Source: Aristolochia californica (lineage: Eukaryota; Streptophyta; Magnoliopsida; Piperales; Aristolochiaceae). Taken from it: 64,000 nt of DNA. Positions 33,432-47,202 of the stretch are shown here, piece by piece. The notes under the pieces are model-generated. The model was given only the letters and a program-made list of their open reading frames with translations, had not been told where the DNA came from and ran no database searches. How positions within the stretch are numbered: position 1 is the stretch's first letter; every line of letters begins with the position of its first letter. The stretch is from NCBI GenBank assembly GCA_029961685.1, contig JARWKL010000014.1, forward strand, positions 25,951,137-26,015,136, in the 5' to 3' direction. Position numbers and translations under genes: made by a program.

Positions 33432-35083
33432 TCTTTAGGTTTTGTGTCTTATGGGATGAAACATCATTTTCATTTTAAAATGACTAGCCACTTAGGAAAC
33501 ATATTGGTTAATTTCATAAAACAACAATTTTTCTTAAAGTTTATCTATTTGGGACTATTTTGGCTGACATATTACTCAGATACCATGTTAAAATTGAGTC
33601 CGATTTCATCCAAAAGTGACTAGCCATTAAGAGGTCTATTATTCAAACTTAGAAACAAATGATTGTTCTTAAAATTTATCGATCTTGGACTATTACAACT
33701 AACACCTAATGCCTTAGCATCTGTTGACAAAACAGTAGATAACGTATCTAGATGATTCACCAACCATCTAACTATGAAATTTCGACAAGTGTGAATCGAC
33801 AAAACTAGGGGAAACTGATGAATTTTCAATGGTAATGAATTCTCTGACGATTCTCATGACAATAACAACAAAAAAATTGAATTAAAAAAACATCATTGAT
33901 TGTTTTTTTGATGATTCCAGAAGAACATCATTGGTTTGTAGAAGATGAAACTAACATCACTCGGATTCAATCTCCAAATTTGAACTCAATGATAAGATGC
34001 ACCAATTCCTCAAAAAACTTGAGCAATCCGTTGATTGTCACTGTTGTCTTTCCATTTTGCAAGTGCACTCGATCAGTACATGTGCATCAGACTATGATAA
34101 TACTATTCTATCTTATCTTATCTCTGTTTTATACAGATTAAGCTACGCACTCTCCAATCATCGCGCACTAGCAATAGCTTAAAACACTCTAGAAGTTCTG
34201 AATTACGGAAGTAGAGACTGGAAGGAGAAGTGCGAGGGAGCAGTGAAGCAAACCTCCCGTTTCCTTTGTCTGTTCACGAACACAGGACTCGACAGCTTGC
34301 AGGTTGTTTTCTAATAAATTATCAGTTCTGATTAAGAGTGAGATCAAAAGGATGACACCATGGTTGTAACGTCAAGCACCTTCAGATTAAACTGCGTTCC
34401 TCTAAGAACAGGAGTTCTCAGATGACTTTACCATGTCAAAGGCAAACATATTTATTCTGGGTCGACTTTGCTTGACAGTGGCAAACAGCAGTGAGGCATT
34501 GTGCAGAGAAGGGCCTACCTGAGCAAGAAACATGTATTGGACATGTTTTTTCCTCTTCTGAAAAGGAGAGTTGGCAGTAAAAGAAGAGTTTAGATCATGG
34601 GGAGGTGAAGAAAGTCACTACTTTATCCATACTTTTGGAAGCTCCATCTCCATCCATGGATAAGAGACAGAGAAGGAAAGAGGCTTCAACCCACCAAATC
34701 CGTCTTTATTTCCAATTAAATTATTGAAAAGGAGGTCTTCAATCCATGACATGGTATGAAAAAAAGGTAAGAAAATTAATGGAGGAAATCCAGGGGAATG
34801 CATTGAACCTTGTAAATGGGACTGAACCTAACAAGCATAGAAGATCCCTGAAATTATGACAAACACCTTGGGACCCCTCTAAAGGCACCTCTTGAGACAG
34901 TCAATTATTAAAGCAAGGAAGGGAAAGGAAACAATGGCTATCCACCTAGCAATTGTGCAAAAGAGGAGGGCCCCATACTAATATACTAATATTTCATATT
35001 TTTCCTCTTTCTATCCTTTCCATTCACAAAGGTAACAAAAAAAAAAAAAAAAAAACAAGAAAAACATTAAGGAGATAATGTAT
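33431..35083. other. Intergenic and 3' flank of NPF4-like gene
   Basis: No coding feature was recognised. The part next to 35083 is the 3' UTR of the minus-strand gene and includes an A/T homopolymer (35038-35055). The short ORFs have no family traits. Confidence 0.4.
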
Positions 35084-38000
35084 TTAAGGTATATTTTCAG
35101 CTGCAATATGTTTTGAAGAGCTGATGCTTTGGTGTTCATCCTCATCTGTTGGAGTTGGTGAAGGAGATGAACTGTGAGAGTACCATCTAGACCAAAAAAG
35201 ATAGTTGAAGAAATTGATGAGGCTGAGACCTGCCAGAATCCAATAGAAGAGATCCAGTCTATCCTTGTTGAGATCATTATCACTCAGCCATCCACCACCT
35301 CCTTTGCTTGAGGTGATTTTGTTCACTAATGACACAAGCAGAGAGCTCAAGTAGAAGCCAAAGGAGTAGGAGCAGTAGGTCATGGCTGTCAAGAAAGACT
35401 GCATCCCTTCCAGTGACTGTTTGTAGAAGAACTCTATCAGTCCCACTGCTGTAAACATCTCCGATAACCCAAATATGACGAACTGCGGTGCAATCCAGAA
35501 GATTGATAGAGTCCTGTTAGAGTCATTGGCAAAGTTTCGTCTCTTGTTCTCGATCAAGGCAGCTGCAACCATTGAGAATGTTGCGACAAAGAGGCCAACG
35601 CCTATTCGCTGTAACGGGGTAATGCCGGACTCTTTGCCTGTGAATTTTCGCATTAAGGGGACAATGACAGTTTCATAGAGTGGAACGAAGAAGATTAGCA
35701 TCATGTAAGGGATCGACTGAAGAGAAGCTGGTGGTATCTGGAAGCTTTGGGTGAGCCTGGTGTTCATGGCACTCCCCTGCTGCACTGAGAAAGTCTGGAG
35801 CTGAGCCAGAAGAGTGTTGAAGATTATAGTGCAGGAAAATATTGGGATGACTGAGAGGATTATCTTCGCTTGCTCGACTTGACCGACGGTGCAGAGTCTC
35901 CATGAGCTTTCTTTTGTGTGGCTCCCATCTTCAATTTTAATACATGCCTTGTCCAAGAACCTGAAGACGTATAGGGAAAATTTGGCTTAAGTTATTCTCA
36001 CAAACACCTGATAATGTCGACATATCGGGAGTTTTTCTTCGTTGCTTTATTCTTTTCCTTTTCGATCTAAAAACATGGAAAATGAACTTTCTCTTCATCA
36101 TTTAGGAACCCATTTTACTTGAACAAAGTAGTTATTCATGATCTTCGTAGTATTCTCTCAATTGATAAAATCCGTTTCAAGTAGTTCCATTTCAATTTTT
36201 CCTCGAAGTCTGTACTTTGAAGCAGGATTCCATGTAATTTGTAGCCTGATTTTATGAACTGAAGGGCGTCTACTAACCGGAATTTATCGGCGTGTCGAAG
36301 TTTCCTTGTGTCGTCTCCGTCGAGACTGGATCCTAACATACGGCTTCCATGGAGCATTTCCGAGTGAGAAGGACGAACTTGCTTTCTCTTTACGATCGCA
36401 GCAACGAAGACCTGCAGTGAGGAGAAGCAGTAATCTAGTCTAGTTAGACAATAATGTTGCTTAGTGTAAGATGATGTCACGTTTCAAAACTTCTTTACAT
36501 CCTTAAAAAACGCACCAGAGTTGCAGAAACTAATTCTTGAGAAGATAAACCATGGGCTAAAAGCAATTACTCAACCCAGAATATTACTTAATTACTTCGC
36601 TTAAAATATCCCAGAGACTTTCGGAAACCGATATGAATACTTGCAGAGAAAACAATGAATAAATAAATAAATGTTGGGTTCTCGTCTGCGAAATGAGGAC
36701 CCCGTAACAGGGACGCATATAACCCAGAAGGCCAGAAGCTACTTTTGCTGTCCGCTTCTGGTACGTTTTTTTTACGAAAGCGAAATGGTAAAAAAAAAAA
36801 AAAAAAAAGTGATCAAGGACGAAGAGAAAAACGATGGGGTAGACGCACTTGAGCGATTGGGGTGAGGATGCTGCCTCGCGGAGGTTTATTTCTGTAAAAA
36901 TGAGTGCCGGAAATCAAGCTGATGAGCGCCATGGCCATGGCAACTGCAGAAACACCAAACCCGACGTCCATTCCAGATTTTGTCTGGACCCAAACGAGAA
37001 CCGTGAGGGCTATGAGCTCTCCGACGCAGAAGCTGAAATAGGCGAGGTTGAAGTAAGTAGAAAGCTTCTTTGATTGTTTAGGATCTTCCTTACTGAACTG
37101 GTCGGCTCCATGAGCAATCATATTTGGCTTTACACATCCACTTCCTAAGGCCACCAAGTAAAGGGCCATAAAGAATATCAGAGCTTTAAATCCCTTAGCT
37201 TCAAAGCAGGCCCCTCCATCTGTCAACATGTTGCACTGAGGGGGTTTCAGTTGAGGAACATGAGCTTGGACTGATAGCAGTATTAAGCCCTGAAAGAGAT
37301 AACAGAGACAAGTCGAATTTATAAGAATCTCCTCTCTTTTCAACATATCTTTACAGTTGATAGGATTTGGGAAAGCTAATGAACTTACTGAGAGTTCCAC
37401 AAATCCGAAGATCATCATAGTCCAGATGCAGCCCAGATAGGAATCTGAGAGGAATCCACCAAGCAGAGACAAGAGGAAGACAGTTCCGATAAAATTTGTC
37501 ACCACATTTGCAGACTTTGACAGGGAGAAGTGCATCTCATTGAAGACATATGTTATGAGGTTGTTGCCAACTGCAGCTATTGCCATTATTTCAAACGATT
37601 GAAAACCTGAACCAAAAGGCAGAAGAGGTTAAAAAACTATCAGAACCCTGTAACCATTCTTTCGGATACGATTTCTTATCCATTTCTTTCCTCAATCAAC
37701 TGATAATCAAAGACCAAACAGGAAGAACAGCAGATTGGTAGACGGGAAAGTATTGTTCCTATAGAAATGGGTTATCTTTGCTGGAAAACATCTGTAACTC
37801 ATCAATCAAAGTTGGCAAACTACTTCGAATATTTTGTCATGCTTTTTATTTTTATTTTTATATAGAAACAAGAAAAACGAAAGTGGGAAAGGATTTTTCT
37901 TCGTTCCAGAACAAAAATCTGTTGAAGATAGGAAAAGATGAATATTGTAAAGCAAAAGTATTTTTTCGAAAGAAAACGGACAGTACGAAAAGCATTGGAA

Positions 38001-38196
38001 CTTGAAATCAAGTTCATCGAGACCATGATCTGAAAAAAACGTGTCAGAGGGGAGAGAAAGAAGAGAGACCCAATGCAAAGACAGCAGCTCTCATGCCTCC
38101 GTGCTTGTTCGACTTGCAGGGTCTGCCTCTCCAATCAATTGAAACCTCATTGGAAATGGGTTCTCCTTTGAAATTCTGCCTTGTCTGAACATCCAT
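35084..38196 (-). CDS. NPF4: NRT1/PTR family protein, NPF4 type (5 exons, 598 aa)
   Basis: Exons: 38196-38070, 37606-37389, 37289-36849, 36411-36278 and 35960-35084. All are GT-AG with matching phase, totalling 1797 bp, the usual NPF length. It is a 12-helix plasma-membrane proton-coupled carrier family. Visible features are EIMAIAAVGNNLITYVF in helix 1, FIGTVFLLSLLGGFLSDSYL, ALGSGCVKPNMIAHGADQF, the soluble loop (exon 4), FSVQQGSAMNTRL and the closing helices. Relatives of this subgroup (Arabidopsis NPF4.3/NPF4.4) show the same helix-1 and FILLSVQAH patterns; NPF4 members carry or sense abscisic acid, gibberellin or nitrate. Odd points: the ExxE(R/K) proton motif reads QSFEI, and the proline between helices 10 and 11 is leucine (KQSLEGM). 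Start: the first ATG, followed by FKGEPISNEVSIDWRGRPC. Substrate cannot be read. Confidence 0.9.
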
Positions 38197-39812
38197 TTCT
38201 TCTCCCTCCTCTGCAGGAAAAGAATCTCTCTGGGACTTCTCGAGAACAACTACAGAACAGACTCAGACCTTATCGTCTTAACACTTGGGTGACTACCATA
38301 CATGTTGAAGCGCATATTTGTAGGCCGATCAGCCTCCACAAGGAACTAAGAACAGTAACTGAAGACAGCGAGGAGCGAGAAGCAGAATGAAGAAGAAAGA
38401 GAGAGAAAGACAGAAAAGAAAGGTGGGTTTGGTGCGGTTCTCGGCTTTGGTGGAGAGCAATGATGCGTTTTGAACAGTTATGGATAGTGCAGTCCACTAT
38501 TAAATGGTCAGACTATGTTGTGTGTTTTTTAGTAAAGAGAGAGAAGGAACAGCCAAAGCCGGTCTCTTACACTGAAACCCATGGACATGGTAATGCCAAC
38601 TTATATTTTTGTCTGAATTCCTCTACCAACTTTTTTCATTTAATACCTTCCTTATGACTCCACAAAGATCTATAAAAGGGGAAAAAAGACCTCCAAAGTT
38701 ACAGAGAAACTGACAAAAATACAGAAAACATGGTGCTGTAGGATATCCAGAAGCAGATAAGTTGCAGTCCTCAAAGCATCAACAATTGTAACCGACCAAA
38801 ATTGGCTGTCTTTAATTCATTTCTTTCGATTTGTTTTCTCTCTAAACTCATTTAGACTGTTTGCCAGTTTTGTTTCACAAAGCTCTCATCCTTTACAAGG
38901 ATGGGTTGTTCGTCATCTTGGCAATCTAATGTTTCATTACATTCAACGATGAACTCCCGTCAGGTTGAGAAAATGCAGAACTTGGGATGATTCAGAGAGA
39001 GGAGAGGTTCAGAAAAAAACTAGAACGGGTTATTTCATCCGATCAGACGCCGCACCGTCAAATCTGATTCGCGAAATCGTAGCACGATAAAGAAGAATAA
39101 ATCTGTATTTTTTTACATCCAATGGTAGATTCTCACTTCTTCACTGAAGGATTTCCTAATATCCGTATCTGGGTGAGACAGAATTAAGGTCAAATGGTCC
39201 TACATACAGATTCCTTGGCCGCAAAAACAAAATGTCAGAGGCATCTTTTATCGTCCTTCTTCCATCTCGCATTTGATTTCATGGGCGGGAAATAAAATGC
39301 GATGCATGGTCTAACCATCCATACATACACATGGCCAAATGCACACATGCACGCATGCATGCAAAAGGATGCACCCTTTTCCTATTCTTTTAATATGTGT
39401 TTCAGCTTATTTTGCACGTGCGCCACGGTGGGCACCAGTGTCGCATCAATATTAGGTGACTTATCCTCTTATCTTTGTTTTAATATTTTTTTTTTTGTTA
39501 TTGGTTTTAAAATGTTTATTCATCATGGTTAGCTTTCTACAAAGTAGTATCCTGATTTTCATGACTCCCAAACTATTCAAATTTCAAACAGGTTTTATAT
39601 GGTTTTTTTTTCTTACACCTTATCTTTGAGTGGAAATACACCCAAGAGTGAGATCTCCCTGTGTTGTTTAGTGGGTTTGCTTGAACCAGTTTTGGCAGGT
39701 CTTGGAGTGGCATAAGTTGGAGTAGGGCTTGGGTTTTTTACAACTTGAAGACAACCCTGAAACAAACCCGAATAGTCTTCATCCCCCCAACCTCGACCTT
39801 AACTGGATCTCC
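38197..39812. other. 5' UTR/promoter side of NPF4-like gene and intergenic DNA
   Basis: A purine-rich 5' UTR is likely down to about 38450. A TATAAAAG at about 38671 is on the plus strand, so it does not serve the minus-strand gene. An alternating purine-pyrimidine stretch (CACACATGCACGCATGCATG, 39341-39360) is the only other structure noted. Confidence 0.4.
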
Positions 39813-41816
39813 ATCCGTACAATCCTCCACCTGCCCCATCCCTGTTTTGGTTCTTGACCCAATCTACTGCTTAATTAATATTATGAATTTTAAAAAATTA
39901 ATCAATAAAAAATATTATTATACAATATAACAAATAAAATAAAAATATCCCAAAAATTAAAAATCTCTTTTTATTATCAAATATATATTTATAATTTTTA
40001 AAAAAGTATATAAGTTAATTAAGTGGTATTATGGTTGGGTTCAAGTATAGTTTAGGGTCGGGTCGGGTTTAGTAATACCTGTCCCGCCCCACGGGGTGAG
40101 GAAGAAAACTTGAACCTAAGAATTTTCGGTCGAGTCAAGTTGAGTCGAATAAGATCAAGTTCCTTGCCTAGCCAAACCCAATGTCCTCCCTTAGGCCTGT
40201 ATCTTAATGCATTCTTGTTCCATTTCTCCACCTATAGATTGTTTTGTTTGGAAAAAGGGCCAATATAGCATATTGAGCTCTCTTTTGTCATATTCTTCTC
40301 TTTTTTTTTCTGTTTTCTTTTCATTTTTTACTCTTGGAACCAAGTAAAAGTTTGTATGAGGATAGATTGAATTTTAAATACAGTTCTAAATAATAACACA
40401 TTTTTAGTTTATCTTAGTGTGAGCTAACTTTTAATATGATGTAGTCAAATTTAATACAACCCATTATTTTGTAATATGCATACTAATTGTAATATTTTAG
40501 TATTTTGATAAAGGTTAAAATTACTATTATAAAACCTGAACCAAACCAACTAGTTGAAACCTAAAGAACGATTGAGACTCAACTAATTAAGTGGAGTTCT
40601 TGGTTTAATCAGGAAAATTGAGCAACCCAATTAGTCAAGCAGGTATCAATTGTGAAGGCAAAATCCCCAATTAACACATGAGGGCAGGAAGCAACCACCC
40701 CTTTTTCCTGTCTTTCAAAAAACTGAGCACACGAAATGAAAGGGGAGAGGTTCCTTGCCCTAGCACTATCATACGACGGTTGGGAGGGTAAGGACCTTTC
40801 CTCAGTTGTAGTAGGTACTAAAGGGAGGAGACCCTATCCCCATTCCCCACCTCCATCCTACCAACCTCATAGGCGAGGCAGATTGGGGGGGGGAAACCAT
40901 TATTAGTAGAGTTTTTGTAGTTTTTAGATAGTAAACATAAAATCTAGCTAAGCAGGTTGGCTTTCCTATGGTTTAAACCAATAAACTAGTTGACTTAGCC
41001 ATATATTTGGGTAGTAATAGTGATAGAAAAATTCCCTTGTGTAGCATGACGGTGGGGAGTGGCTCCCCCCATCCCCTATCTTTTAGCTAATCCATCACAC
41101 AAAATTGGAGGCCACATCACATGTTATGTTGAGAAGCATATATAAAATTAAGGAATCATTATAGGATTAAGGGTGCATAGTAGGAGTTAATGTTTATTAG
41201 TAGGGATTAAAGGGTATTATTGGGGTATGTGCATGTCAACTATAGGACGTGTTTCTCTCCTTATCCTGTCAAAATCTATTTTTAGGAATGTCTTTGTTGT
41301 TTCAGTCTTTTAGTTTTATTTGAATTACTTGCATTGTATGCAAATCATCTATACGAAGGAAGACCTTACAAGGGTTCAAGTTTTGGAAACTATGCTCTCT
41401 CTCTCTCTCTCTCTCTCTTAGACACACTCAATCACACGTGTCTCTCCTCTCCTCTTTCTTTCTCTTGTCCTACCCTATCTACTATATTCTCCTTGACCCC
41501 TCAAGTCCACGAGTTCACTTCTCTCATTCTTCCTTCATTCACTCACAAACTTATGAAATGCTCCTACCTAGAGGTCCAACATATTTTGTATCAGAGCAAT
41601 TCGATCTACTCATGCTCATGATCACCCACAATATGGAGGAGGAAGTGATTGCATCACATTTTGAGAAGACCATTTCCACATTCTATGCACGATTTACTAT
41701 TCCACATGAAAAAGCATCTGAGATCAAGACTACCATGGAAGACATGCATAAGACTTTGAAGGAATTCATATTGAAATGAGAAGACCATTTCCACATTCTA
41801 TGCTCTTTCTCTCTCT

Positions 41817-42037
41817 TGTTAGCCCAAGTGGTGTCACATTCAATTGATAAAAAAAATTAAAATTTTAAGTGATTAGGCAAATCTACAAGAAAAATAAACA
41901 ATAAAACAAGCACAACCACAAGGAATTTTTTTTATTCTCAATGTGCCCCTTGTTATAATCACCTCCCAAGAACTCTTCCATGGGAAAATTTCACTAACTT
42001 AGCCACTTCTAAAAAATATAAAGAGATTCATAGCTCT
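41817..42037. repeat. Repeat X, left part, interrupted by LTR element A
   Basis: It starts TGTTAGCCCAAGTGGTG and has the CACCTCCCAAGAACTC and GGGAAAATTTCACTAA landmarks of repeat X. It continues at 44487-44801 after the LTR element. Confidence 0.5.
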
Positions 42038-44486
42038 TGTTAAAAGATACCCAAGTGTGTACGGGTGACATGGCTATTAAATAAGGAGAACTTTCATAGA
42101 GATAACATAGAATTATAATTATGCAAGTTGGTCTATGTCCTCTTATATCTTTTTTCCTTTTAAAGCATGTACCCCTAATGGCATTGTAGTCATTGTAAAC
42201 ACCTTCACACAATTATAAATACAACCTCAAGGCATTGGGTAGAGCATTCAAACCTCTTCCTCTTAGCTCTAATTCGTCCTTACACCTCTCTCTCTATTCC
42301 TCTTCTCCACTCCCTTGGTTTCTTCTTTTCTCTCTCCCAAGAACTTAAATTCCTCTCTTCTCTCCTTCCCTTAAGATCTCTTGTGTTTATGTGTGGACCC
42401 TAGAAATCAACATGGTATTAGAGTGGGCAAATATCTGAGATGAAAAAAGAGAAGAAGATGGAGAAGAAAGGGATGAAGAAGAAGAAGAAGAAGAAGAAGA
42501 ATAAAAAGATAAAGAAAAAAGAGAAGTATCTTGTTACCTTTAGTTTCTTGCCCAATACCTTCTTTTATTGGTTTTCTTACCTATCTTACCATTTGTAGTA
42601 TATATAAAAATATATACCCTTGGAAAGATATTTGCGTCTAGTTTTCAAATAAAGAAGAATATTTGGAATCAAATTTTTCTAGAAAGAGAAATCTATATCT
42701 GAAACATTAAAGATCAACAAAAAAATGTTCCATGTAGCTGTAGAAGACCTCAATTTTTTGAACGATTTGTACCAACATGACTGAAAATTCATATTGAGAA
42801 TTATATCTTAAAATAAATTAATGTGAGTCTACTTTCTATCCTAATAAACTGTTTCTCAATTTAATCTTTCTAGAGAGTGATATCTATATTGCAAGAATCA
42901 AAGGTCATGCTGGTATCTTGTTGCATGCAAAAAATTGAATTTAAGCCCATTTTTTTGCTTCACTTTTTGAGTTGCTAATGTTCGTTAAGTTTCCTTTTTG
43001 TTTTTAAAATCTAATCAAGATTTTAAGAACTTGAGTATATTTCCTTTATTAAAACGTTTCCTTCTTTGATCTCACATCACATTAGTTTCCTTAAGAGAAG
43101 TCTTTCCCTATATGAGTTTAGTTTCCTTTTTAACAAAGTATGAAAATTTTGAATTAGAAACTCTTGTTCTCTTATTCTATATTCCAAATATTTTAGTGTC
43201 CTAAATCTCCTTTATTCCATAGTTTATCTCTTGAATATTTTCTTTCCAAATTGGTTAAGGTGTGTTAAAAAGTAATTACCATATATGAGAAGTCTTTGTT
43301 TTAAAAGTTTCCATTATTTTATTCCATCTCAAAACATCTTATTAGAGATTTAATTTTTAATTTTTTTTTTCAACCATCATGTTCATGGATGAATTGTTTA
43401 TTTATCTCCCTTTTGAGTCATACTTGGTCAACTTGTTAAGTTATTTCAATACTAATGTTACAATCTCCTTCTTGTTAAGGTGGTGGTTATTTTCTCTTCC
43501 TTGAATCCCCAATTACCCTTTTACTTGGTTGCCTTTCTCCTACCATCTTTTTTTTCACTCTCGTTTACCCTCTTTAGCCAACCCTTTGGTGTGTTGATTT
43601 GGTTTGTCATTTTTTTTATACGGGTGTGTTAAGTTTATTGAAACTTTTTTATCAGTACCCTTTGGGTTTTTATCAATGTGTTTTAAGTGACAAGCATTAC
43701 CCTCTTTAGTGATTATTATCACTATTTTGTTTGAAATCTTTTGAGGTTGGTTTCTAGTCATGTTTTATCACCCATTATTTTACTTTCTTAGAGTCTGTGT
43801 TCGATTGAGTTCTTATCCTTGGGACACTCTAATGGAGGAGATAATTACTAAAACTATTTTTTTTTATTTTAAGCCGGGATCATTGCCATTACCTCCTAAC
43901 TTGAGAGGGAGAATAGAAGGAGAGGGATAAGTGATGAGGTATGTGAAAGAATCTATGATGAATGATTCCACAAGCTGAATCAGGTCAGTCACATTCATTA
44001 CTCTATTAATTTGATGTACATCATCTTCTTATTTTTCATGTATAAATTCAATTTGGAAGTTTCTTGACCAAATTATTTGCAAGTAAATTTATAAAGACCA
44101 GCTTGAGGGGGAGTGTTAAAAGACACCCACATGTATAGGGGTGACATGGCTAGTCAATAAGGAGAATATTCATAGAGATGTCATAGAATTGTAACTAAGC
44201 AAACTAGTGTATGTTCTCTTATGTCCTTTTCCTTTTGAAGCATGTAGCCCTATGAGCATTATAGTCATTATAAACATCTTTACACAACTATAATTACAAC
44301 TTCCAGGCATGGGGTAGAGCCTTCAAGCCTCTTCTTCTTGGCTCAAATTCATCCTTACACCACTCTCTCTTTTCCTTTTCTCCTCTCCCTTGGTTTCTTC
44401 TCTTCTCTCTCTAAGAGCTAGAGTTCATATCTTCTCTCTTTCCCTTGAGATATCTTGTGTTTAGGTGTTGGCCCTAGAAATCAACA
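42038..44486 (+). mobile_element. Non-autonomous LTR retrotransposon, family A, copy in R1
   Basis: 5' LTR 42038-42412 (TGTTAAAAGATACCC to AAATCAACA), primer site TGGTATTAGAG at 42413, polypurine tract CTTGAGGGGGAG ending 44113, 3' LTR 44114-44486. The internal 1.7 kb has no gag or pol, so it depends on another element. The flanks (GCTCT left, ACTTT right; ACTCT in the sister copy) are a decayed 5-bp target duplication. It interrupts repeat X. A 230-bp internal deletion lies near 44061. Confidence 0.78.
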
Positions 44487-44801
44487 ACTTTCTTAAGCCC
44501 AAACAAAGTGCAATCCCAACTGCACTTCAACAATCTCTCCCAAAGAGATTTCTTTACAAGCAACTAGATTCTGGCTCTAGTGGGCACTTCCTCTCTAGAT
44601 TCAAGGCTCTAGATGGTCAATTCTTCAAGATTCAAGATTATAGAAAAAACCTTTAAAAGAAAATCAAAAGTAAAAGATAGAAAAAATAAACTTATAGTTT
44701 TTTCTTTGGAGAGATAGCCTCAATCCTAGTGAAAACCTAGCTTCCAAAGGTTTAAGCACAAGTAAAATTGAATGCAGATCGCATAAATGCGAGTGAAGAG
44801 A

Positions 44802-45238
44802 ACCTATCGGGGAGGACCTGTCGTCGGGGATGACAGTTGCGACGGAGGCGACGAAAACAGAGGTGACGGCGAGGAGAGGAAGAAATCGAACAGACAGCCG
44901 ACGAGCAGCTGTCGACGACGGTAGAGACGGCAACAACAACCGAAGGGAGGGGCTTGGCGATGAGGGGGGCACAAACTTCCCCCCCCCGCTCTCACTCCCG
45001 CTCCCGATCCCGCTCCACCGCTCTTGATCCCACTCCCGTTCCCCCGCTCCCAATCCCGATCCCGATACCGACTCACGTCGAGCCGGCTCGCGAGTCGATG
45101 AACCAAACCTAGCTTCGATCGAGCTCAGCTCGTTAATTTAAACGAGCCGATTTCAGAGCTCAAGCTCGGCTCGAGCTCGAGAGATAACACATCGAACCGA
45201 GCCGAACTCGAGCCGGTTCGGTTTGAAGCCACCCCTAC
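44802..45238. other. GC-rich spacer between duplicated blocks
   Basis: It contains clusters of CGAGCTCG, CTCGAGC and GAGCCG words (45065-45230) and a C-run, resembling plant dispersed repeats. Open frames across it have biased, repetitive composition and are not called as genes. Confidence 0.45.
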
Positions 45239-47202
45239 CTACAACCCTTCACCTGCCCCATCCCTGCTTTGGTTCTTGGCCCAATCTATTGCTTAATTAT
45301 TATTATGAATTTTTAAAAAATTAATCAATAAAAAAATTATTATACAATATAACAAATAAAAAAAATCCCAAAAATTAAAGCTCTCTTTTTATTTTCAAAT
45401 ATATATTTATAATTTTAAAAAAAAGGTATATAAGTTAATTAAGTGGTATTATGGTTGGGTTCAGGTATAGTTTAGGGTCGGGTTTAGTAAAACCCGTCCC
45501 CACCCCACAGGGTGAGGAAGAAAACATGAACATAAGATTTTTGGGTCGAGTCAAGTTGAGTTGAATAAGATCGAGTTCCTTGCCTAACCGAACCCGATGT
45601 CCTCCCTTAGGCCTGTATCTTAATGCATTCTTGTTCTATTTCTCCACCAATAGATTGTTCTGTTTAGAAAAGGGCCAATATAGCATATTGAGCTCTCTTT
45701 TTGTCATATTCTTTTTTTTTTATGTTTTCTTTTCATTTTTTACTGTTGGCACCAAGTAAAAGTTTGTATGAGGATAGATTGAATTTTAAATATAGTTCTA
45801 AATATGAACACATTTTTATTTTATCTTATTATGACCTAACTTTTAATATGATGTAGTCAAATTTAATACAACCCATTATTTAGTGATACACATATTAATT
45901 GTAATATTTTTGTATTTTGAAAAATGTTAAAATTACTATTATAAAACCTGAACCAAACCAACTAGTTGAAACGTAAAGAACGATTGGGACTCAACTAATT
46001 AAGTGGAGTTTCTTGGTTTAATCAGGAAAACTGAGGGACCCAATTAGTCAAGCAGGTATCAATTGTGAAGGAAAAATCCCCAATTAACACACGAGGGTAG
46101 GGAGCAACCACCCCTTTTTCCTGTCTTTCAACAAACCGAGCACATGAAATGAAAGGGGAGAGGTTCCTTGCCCTAACACCATCATACGACGGTTGGGAGG
46201 GTAATGACCTTTCCTCAGTTGTAGCAAGTACAAAAGGGAGGAGATCCTATCCCCATTCCCCACCTCCATCCTACCGACCTCATAGGCGAGGCAGATTGGG
46301 GGGAAAAGCCATTATTAGTAGCATTTTTGTAGTTTTTAGATAATAAACATAAAACCCAGCTAAGTAGGCCGACTTTCCTATGGTTTAAACAAATAAGCTA
46401 GTTGACTCATCCAGATAGTTGGGTAGTAATAGTGATAGAAAAATTCGCTTGTGTAGCGTGACGGTGGGGAGTAACTCCCCCCATCCCCTATCTTTTAGCT
46501 AATCCAGCACACAAAATTGGAGGCCACATCACATGTTATGTTGAGAAGCATATATAAAATTAAGGGATCATTATTGGATTAAGAGTGCATAGTAGGAGTT
46601 AATGTTTATTAGTAGGGACTAAAGGGTATTATTGGGTATGTGCATGTCACCTATCGGAAGTGTTTCTCTCCTTATCTTGTCAAAGTTTATTTTTAAAAAT
46701 GTCTTCGTTGTTGCAGTCTTTTAGTTTTATTTGAATTACTTACAATGTATGCAAACCATCTATATGAAGGAAGGCATTACGAGGGTTCAGGTTTAGGAAA
46801 GTATGCTCTCTCTCTCTCTCTCTCTCTCTTAGACACACTCACTCACACGTGTCTCTCCTCTCCTCTTTCTTTTTCTTGTCCTACCCTATCTACTATATTC
46901 TCCTTGACCCCTCAAGTCCAAGAGTTCACTTCGCTCATTCTTCCTTCACTCACTCACAAAGTCCATCATATTTGGTATCAGAGCAATTCAATCTACTCAT
47001 ACTCATGATCACCCACATTATGGAGGAGGAAGTGATTGTATCACATTTTGAGATGACCATTTCCACATTTTATGCACGATTTACTATTCCACATTGAAAA
47101 ACACTTGAGATCAAGACTACCATGGAAGACATGCATAAGACTTTGAAGGACTTCATATTGAATGAGAAGACCATTTCCACATTCTATGCTCTTTCTCTAC
47201 CT

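Larger units (their letters stand above)
39813..44801 (+). repeat. Duplicated block R1 (about 5 kb)
   Basis: It aligns along its whole length with 45239-51064: left end (CACCTGCCCCATCCCTG), (CT)n tract 41398-41420, LTR element family A, and right end (AAATGCGAGTGAAGAGA). It lacks the TRIM and has a 230-bp deletion near 44061. It has no coding capacity beyond short ORFs that are shared as repeat DNA. Confidence 0.8.

Noticed and set aside
36671..37073. Plus-strand ORFs antisense to the NPF4-like gene
   Set aside because: They are shadows of exon 3 and intron 3 of the minus-strand gene, whose splice phases and family match are clear.
38666..38680. TATAAAAG as promoter of the NPF4-like gene
   Set aside because: It is on the plus strand and would point away from the gene.
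44664..45106. Overlapping minus-strand ORFs of 100-129 codons
   Set aside because: Composition is driven by GC-rich CGAGCTCG/CGGGAG repeats, with no recognisable domain and no second copy in R2.
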